NCBI GenBank assembly: GCA_035946625.1
Contig: DASYZE010000066.1
Coordinates: 39,841-103,840, forward strand
Reading direction: 5' to 3'
Origin: DASYXZ01 sp035946625
GTDB taxonomy: Bacteria > Acidobacteriota > Terriglobia > UBA7540
DNA length: 64,000 nt
Notes under the pieces: model-generated
Told to the model about the DNA's origin: nothing
The model's database searches: none
What the model saw: only the letters and a program-made list of their open reading frames with translations
Part shown: piece after piece, positions 62,019 to 64,000 of the stretch
Layout of the letters: the number at the start of each line of letters is the position of its first letter
Numbering within the stretch: position 1 is the stretch's first letter
Position numbers and translations under genes: made by a program

Positions 62019-62382
62019 GTTTCTTCTCCTCTGCCCAACGGGCCTTCACGGCTTTGAGCCGCTGCTTCGCTTTCTCAAAATCTTTTCCCGGCATCTCCCG
62101 GCTTTTCTTTTCGAAGCAGTGAAGAACGTAGATCACATTATGGCTCCGCGACAGGTAAATGACTCGATACCAGGCTCTCTCATCTTGATCCCGCAGCTCA
62201 AAAACCCCCGTGCCCATCGAGGACAACGGCCTGTAATCGCTAGGTCTCTAGCCTTGCTGCAATTGCCACAACTGAAATCCCAAGTTCTGCCTGGCGGCCT
62301 CAGGGAAAGATTGAAGAACCTCCCTGGAGTCGCCCTCCCAAACGATGGTCGCGTACTTTGGCCTTTCGGCTTCGTCGCTCAC
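62002..62382 (-). pseudogene. Gp49/HigB-like toxin with in-frame TAG stop
   Basis: The frame from GTG 62382 reads YATIVWEGDSREVLQSFPEA and ARQNLGFQLWQLQQG, TAG at 62248-62250, then RPSDYRPLSSMGTGVFELRD, DERAWYRVIYLSRSHNVIYV and LHCFEKKSREMPGKDFEKA to the stop at 62002. Both halves belong to the phage-derived Gp49/HigB family, whose members read LQ.G..P.D..PM..(I/V)G.GV.E(L/I)R; one E/K/Q codon changed to TAG explains it. Total length 126 residues is normal. Confidence 0.87.
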
Positions 62383-62413
62383 GACAGCAACTATATCAGT
62401 AAAACTAAAGGCA

Positions 62414-62443
62414 AATATACAATTAAATGTATACCGCTGTCAA
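62414..62443 (-). promoter_or_regulatory. Promoter/operator of the Gp49-HTH module
   Basis: TTGACA (62438-62443), 18-nt spacer, TATATT (62414-62419). The palindrome TATACAattaaaTGTATA (62416-62433) overlaps the -10. Confidence 0.65.
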
Positions 62444-62515
62444 GGCGGAAAATGGCGCGGGAAGCTGGAAGACAGTAATCAGGAGATTGGAAAAGTAGGT
62501 GGTAGGTGGGGTGGA

Positions 62516-62590
62516 AGTAGACAGCAGACAGTAGACAGTAGACGGGAGGAGGGGGGAAGAAAGTAGACGGTAGACAGCAGACTGTAGACA
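62516..62590. repeat. GTAGAC/CAGAC tandem repeat array, second copy
   Basis: About nine GTAGAC/CAGCAGAC units with purine-rich spacers GGGAGGAGGGGGG. Confidence 0.6.
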
Positions 62591-62620
62591 GGGGGGGAAA
62601 AGAAAAGGTGCGCGTTGGTA

Positions 62621-62717
62621 GCGCGGTCCGATTAGATCGGTCCGCGTTCCTTCATTCTGAATACACGCAGACCCCACGTACACGCGGGGTCTGCGCTGCG
62701 CTCTCGCTGCCCGGTGC
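62621..62717. repeat. GCGCGG...TGCCCGG repeat unit, copy 2
   Basis: GCGCGGTCCgattagatcGGTCCGCG hairpin, TTCCTTCATTCTGAATAC, then the stem CAGACCCC...GGGGTCTG and CTGCCCGGTGCCG. Compare 61402-61507. Confidence 0.5.
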
Positions 62718-62720
62718 CGC

Positions 62721-63497
62721 TTATTGCTGTGGCGGGTTGGAGGGCTCGGAGGATGATTGCGCTTGTCCTCCCTCCTGCGCGGTCATCACGTTGGGAGGAA
62801 CCATCAGCGTTAGTTGAACGCGCCGGTTTTCCTTGCGACCTTCCCGGGTTTTGTTGTCCGCGGCCGGAGCGGCTTTACCATAGCCCAGCATGGAAACCTT
62901 CACCAGCGGGACGCTATAGTTCAGAGTCAAATATCGAACCACGGCGTCCGCGCGACGGCGGCTGAGATCCAGGTTATAGCTCTCGGGACCGACCTTGTCG
63001 GTATAGCCCTGGACCTGAATCACGTAGTGCTTTTGAGTCTGGATAGTCTGGGCGAATTGGTCCAGTTGGTCTTTGGCGTCTTTGGTAAGTTTGTCGCTAT
63101 TGAAGGCAAAAAGGACCGCCACCTTTTGATTGGGCTGATAGTTGTCCACATTCTCAGCCATTTCCTGCGCCGTCTTGGCGTCGGTCTCGCCCTGCTGGGC
63201 AAGAGTTTGAGCGGACTGGGCGTGCTGGTCGGCTGTCTGGGCGTGCTGGTCTGCCGTATCAGCCGCCTGTGCTGCCTTGTCCGCGGAATTCTGCGCGGTG
63301 GAAATGCCGCGTTCCGTCTTTGCGTCAAGGTCTTTCACGTCCTGGGCGTTTTGCTGAGTATCCTTGTCCACTTTACCCAGTTTCATTTCAAGAGGATTGA
63401 CCACTTTGGCCACATATTTTTTGGTTGCGCAACCGGTGGTGAGCAGTGCGAACGCGCCGATCAAACCTATTGAGGTTCCCAATTTTAGGTAACGCAT
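62721..63497 (-). CDS. OmpA-family lipoprotein with coiled-coil
   Basis: The start at ATG 63497 (GGGAGA five nt upstream) gives 258 residues. A lipoprotein signal ends at GLIGAFALLTTGC. Residues about 30-115 are an Ala/Gln-rich coiled coil with AADTADQHAQTADQHAQSAQ repeats. The C-terminal OmpA domain reads VAVLFAFNSDKLTKDAKDQL, VQGYTDKVGPESYNLDLSRR and VSMLGYGKAAPAADNKTREG then RRVQL, with the Asp and Arg that bind diaminopimelate. It should anchor the outer membrane to peptidoglycan. Confidence 0.92.
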   Translation of the reverse strand: MRYLKLGTSIGLIGAFALLTTGCATKKYVAKVVNPLEMKLGKVDKDTQQNAQDVKDLDAKTERGISTAQNSADKAAQAADTADQHAQTADQHAQSAQTLAQQGETDAKTAQEMAENVDNYQPNQKVAVLFAFNSDKLTKDAKDQLDQFAQTIQTQKHYVIQVQGYTDKVGPESYNLDLSRRRADAVVRYLTLNYSVPLVKVSMLGYGKAAPAADNKTREGRKENRRVQLTLMVPPNVMTAQEGGQAQSSSEPSNPPQQ

Positions 63498-63840
63498 GTT
63501 TTCTCTCCCAAACCGAAAGATAAAATGTTTCGGAATTTCCCATCGCACTTAAAGGGCCAACGTCCACGACGGGTTAAATTATTGGAATCACAAGGAATAC
63601 TTTCGCGCCAGATAACGCGGCACTGGAATTTTGTGCAGGGCGCTCGTAAATATTTCCAGCGTGAATCTTCGGGCTTAGAAAAGTAGGCGGTAGACTGTGG
63701 ACATTAAAAAGGGGTCGGGCACAATTTACTCTGCATCCAGTTGGCGAACCAAGCGGTAGCGCCGAGGGCCTGGGCGAGTCCGCGGTTTTTCTCACTGAAT
63801 AACCGCGGATCTCAGCCGAGCAGGAGGACTTTGCTTGCGG
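63498..63840. other. Non-coding region with GTAGAC remnants
   Basis: A single GGTAGACTGTGGAC (about 63689-63702) is all that is recognisable. Confidence 0.4.
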
Positions 63841-64000
63841 CTATCTTCCCAGGAACTCGACGTGAATATATGTCCCCAGCCTTACGTTATAGGCCAGGTA
63901 CCAACCGATATGGTCAGGATCGTCATAGATCACGATTTCGTCCTGGTCCCACAGCCAGTCATTGCAGTAGTCGTAGTCATAGGGAGCGACATTGAAATAA
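63841..64000 (-). CDS. C-terminal part of an uncharacterised protein (5' end outside window)
   Basis: The 52 residues before TAG read YFNVAPYDYDYCNDWLWDQD, EIVIYDDPDHIGWYLAYNVR and LGTYIHVEFLGR, an Asp/Tyr-rich beta segment. This looks like the end of a small exported protein with a repeated YDY/DPDH pattern. Family unknown. The N-terminal part is outside the window. Confidence 0.65.
   Translation of the reverse strand, partial: YFNVAPYDYDYCNDWLWDQDEIVIYDDPDHIGWYLAYNVRLGTYIHVEFLGR

Larger units (their letters stand above)
62383..62720. other. Non-coding region with promoter, GTAGAC array and repeat
   Basis: Promoter/operator at 62414-62443, a second GTAGAC array at 62516-62590, and a repeat unit at 62621-62717. 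Confidence 0.45.

Noticed and set aside
61584..62590. GTAGAC arrays as a CRISPR array
   Set aside because: Units are 6-8 nt, have no uniform 25-40 nt spacers, and no cas genes are nearby.

Overview
The window looks like a contig from an Acidobacteriota genome, probably uncultured (metagenome-derived). Three things point there: an orphan MacB/FtsX-type permease with a duplicated FtsX half (the 'acidobacterial duplicated orphan permease' architecture), two large Oar-like TonB-dependent receptors with N-terminal carboxypeptidase-regulatory domains, and many short GC-rich palindromic repeats between genes. LPS-type genes and outer-membrane proteins indicate a diderm. No rRNA or tRNA gene was seen.

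Layout. 1-16 kb is mostly housekeeping and secreted-enzyme genes: a GT9 glycosyltransferase (cut by the window edge) with a Trm112-like protein, a GH57 glucanotransferase/amylase, an M20 peptidase, a gluzincin-type peptidase, an M1 aminopeptidase, HIT, RlpA, rhomboid, a methyltransferase/class V aminotransferase pair, an FG-GAP protein and a vapBC module. 16-22 kb carries an MscS channel, the duplicated permease and a STAS protein. 22-28 kb is an accessory island: two toxin-antitoxin (TA) modules, a REP-associated transposase inside nested repeats, and a cluster of three paralogous excisionase-like DNA-binding proteins, a Cys/His protein and a divergent XRE regulator. 28-44 kb is mixed: two MFS transporters, fructokinase, a CHASE2 sensor without output domain, a CHAT remnant, a secreted calpain-like protease, an IS1380 remnant and neutral-ceramidase-like and alpha/beta hydrolases. 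44-56 kb holds two TonB-dependent receptors, a PLC-like protein and leuA/leuB. 56-63 kb is a second accessory island: four TA modules or remnants, an HNH-DGQHR fusion protein, and an OmpA lipoprotein at its edge.

The most unusual signals are: (1) three of seven toxin genes are each broken by one in-frame stop codon, while the reading frame on both sides and the paired antitoxin are intact; (2) an HNH nuclease domain fused to a DGQHR (DndB/ParB-like) domain lies between TA modules in base composition unlike its surroundings; (3) the triplicated excisionase-like cluster; (4) several TA and biosynthetic promoters carry palindromic operators overlapping the core promoter, and some TA promoters place the -10 box 6-7 nt before the start codon, suggesting leaderless mRNAs. 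All functional names rest on reading motifs by eye; no database search was run.
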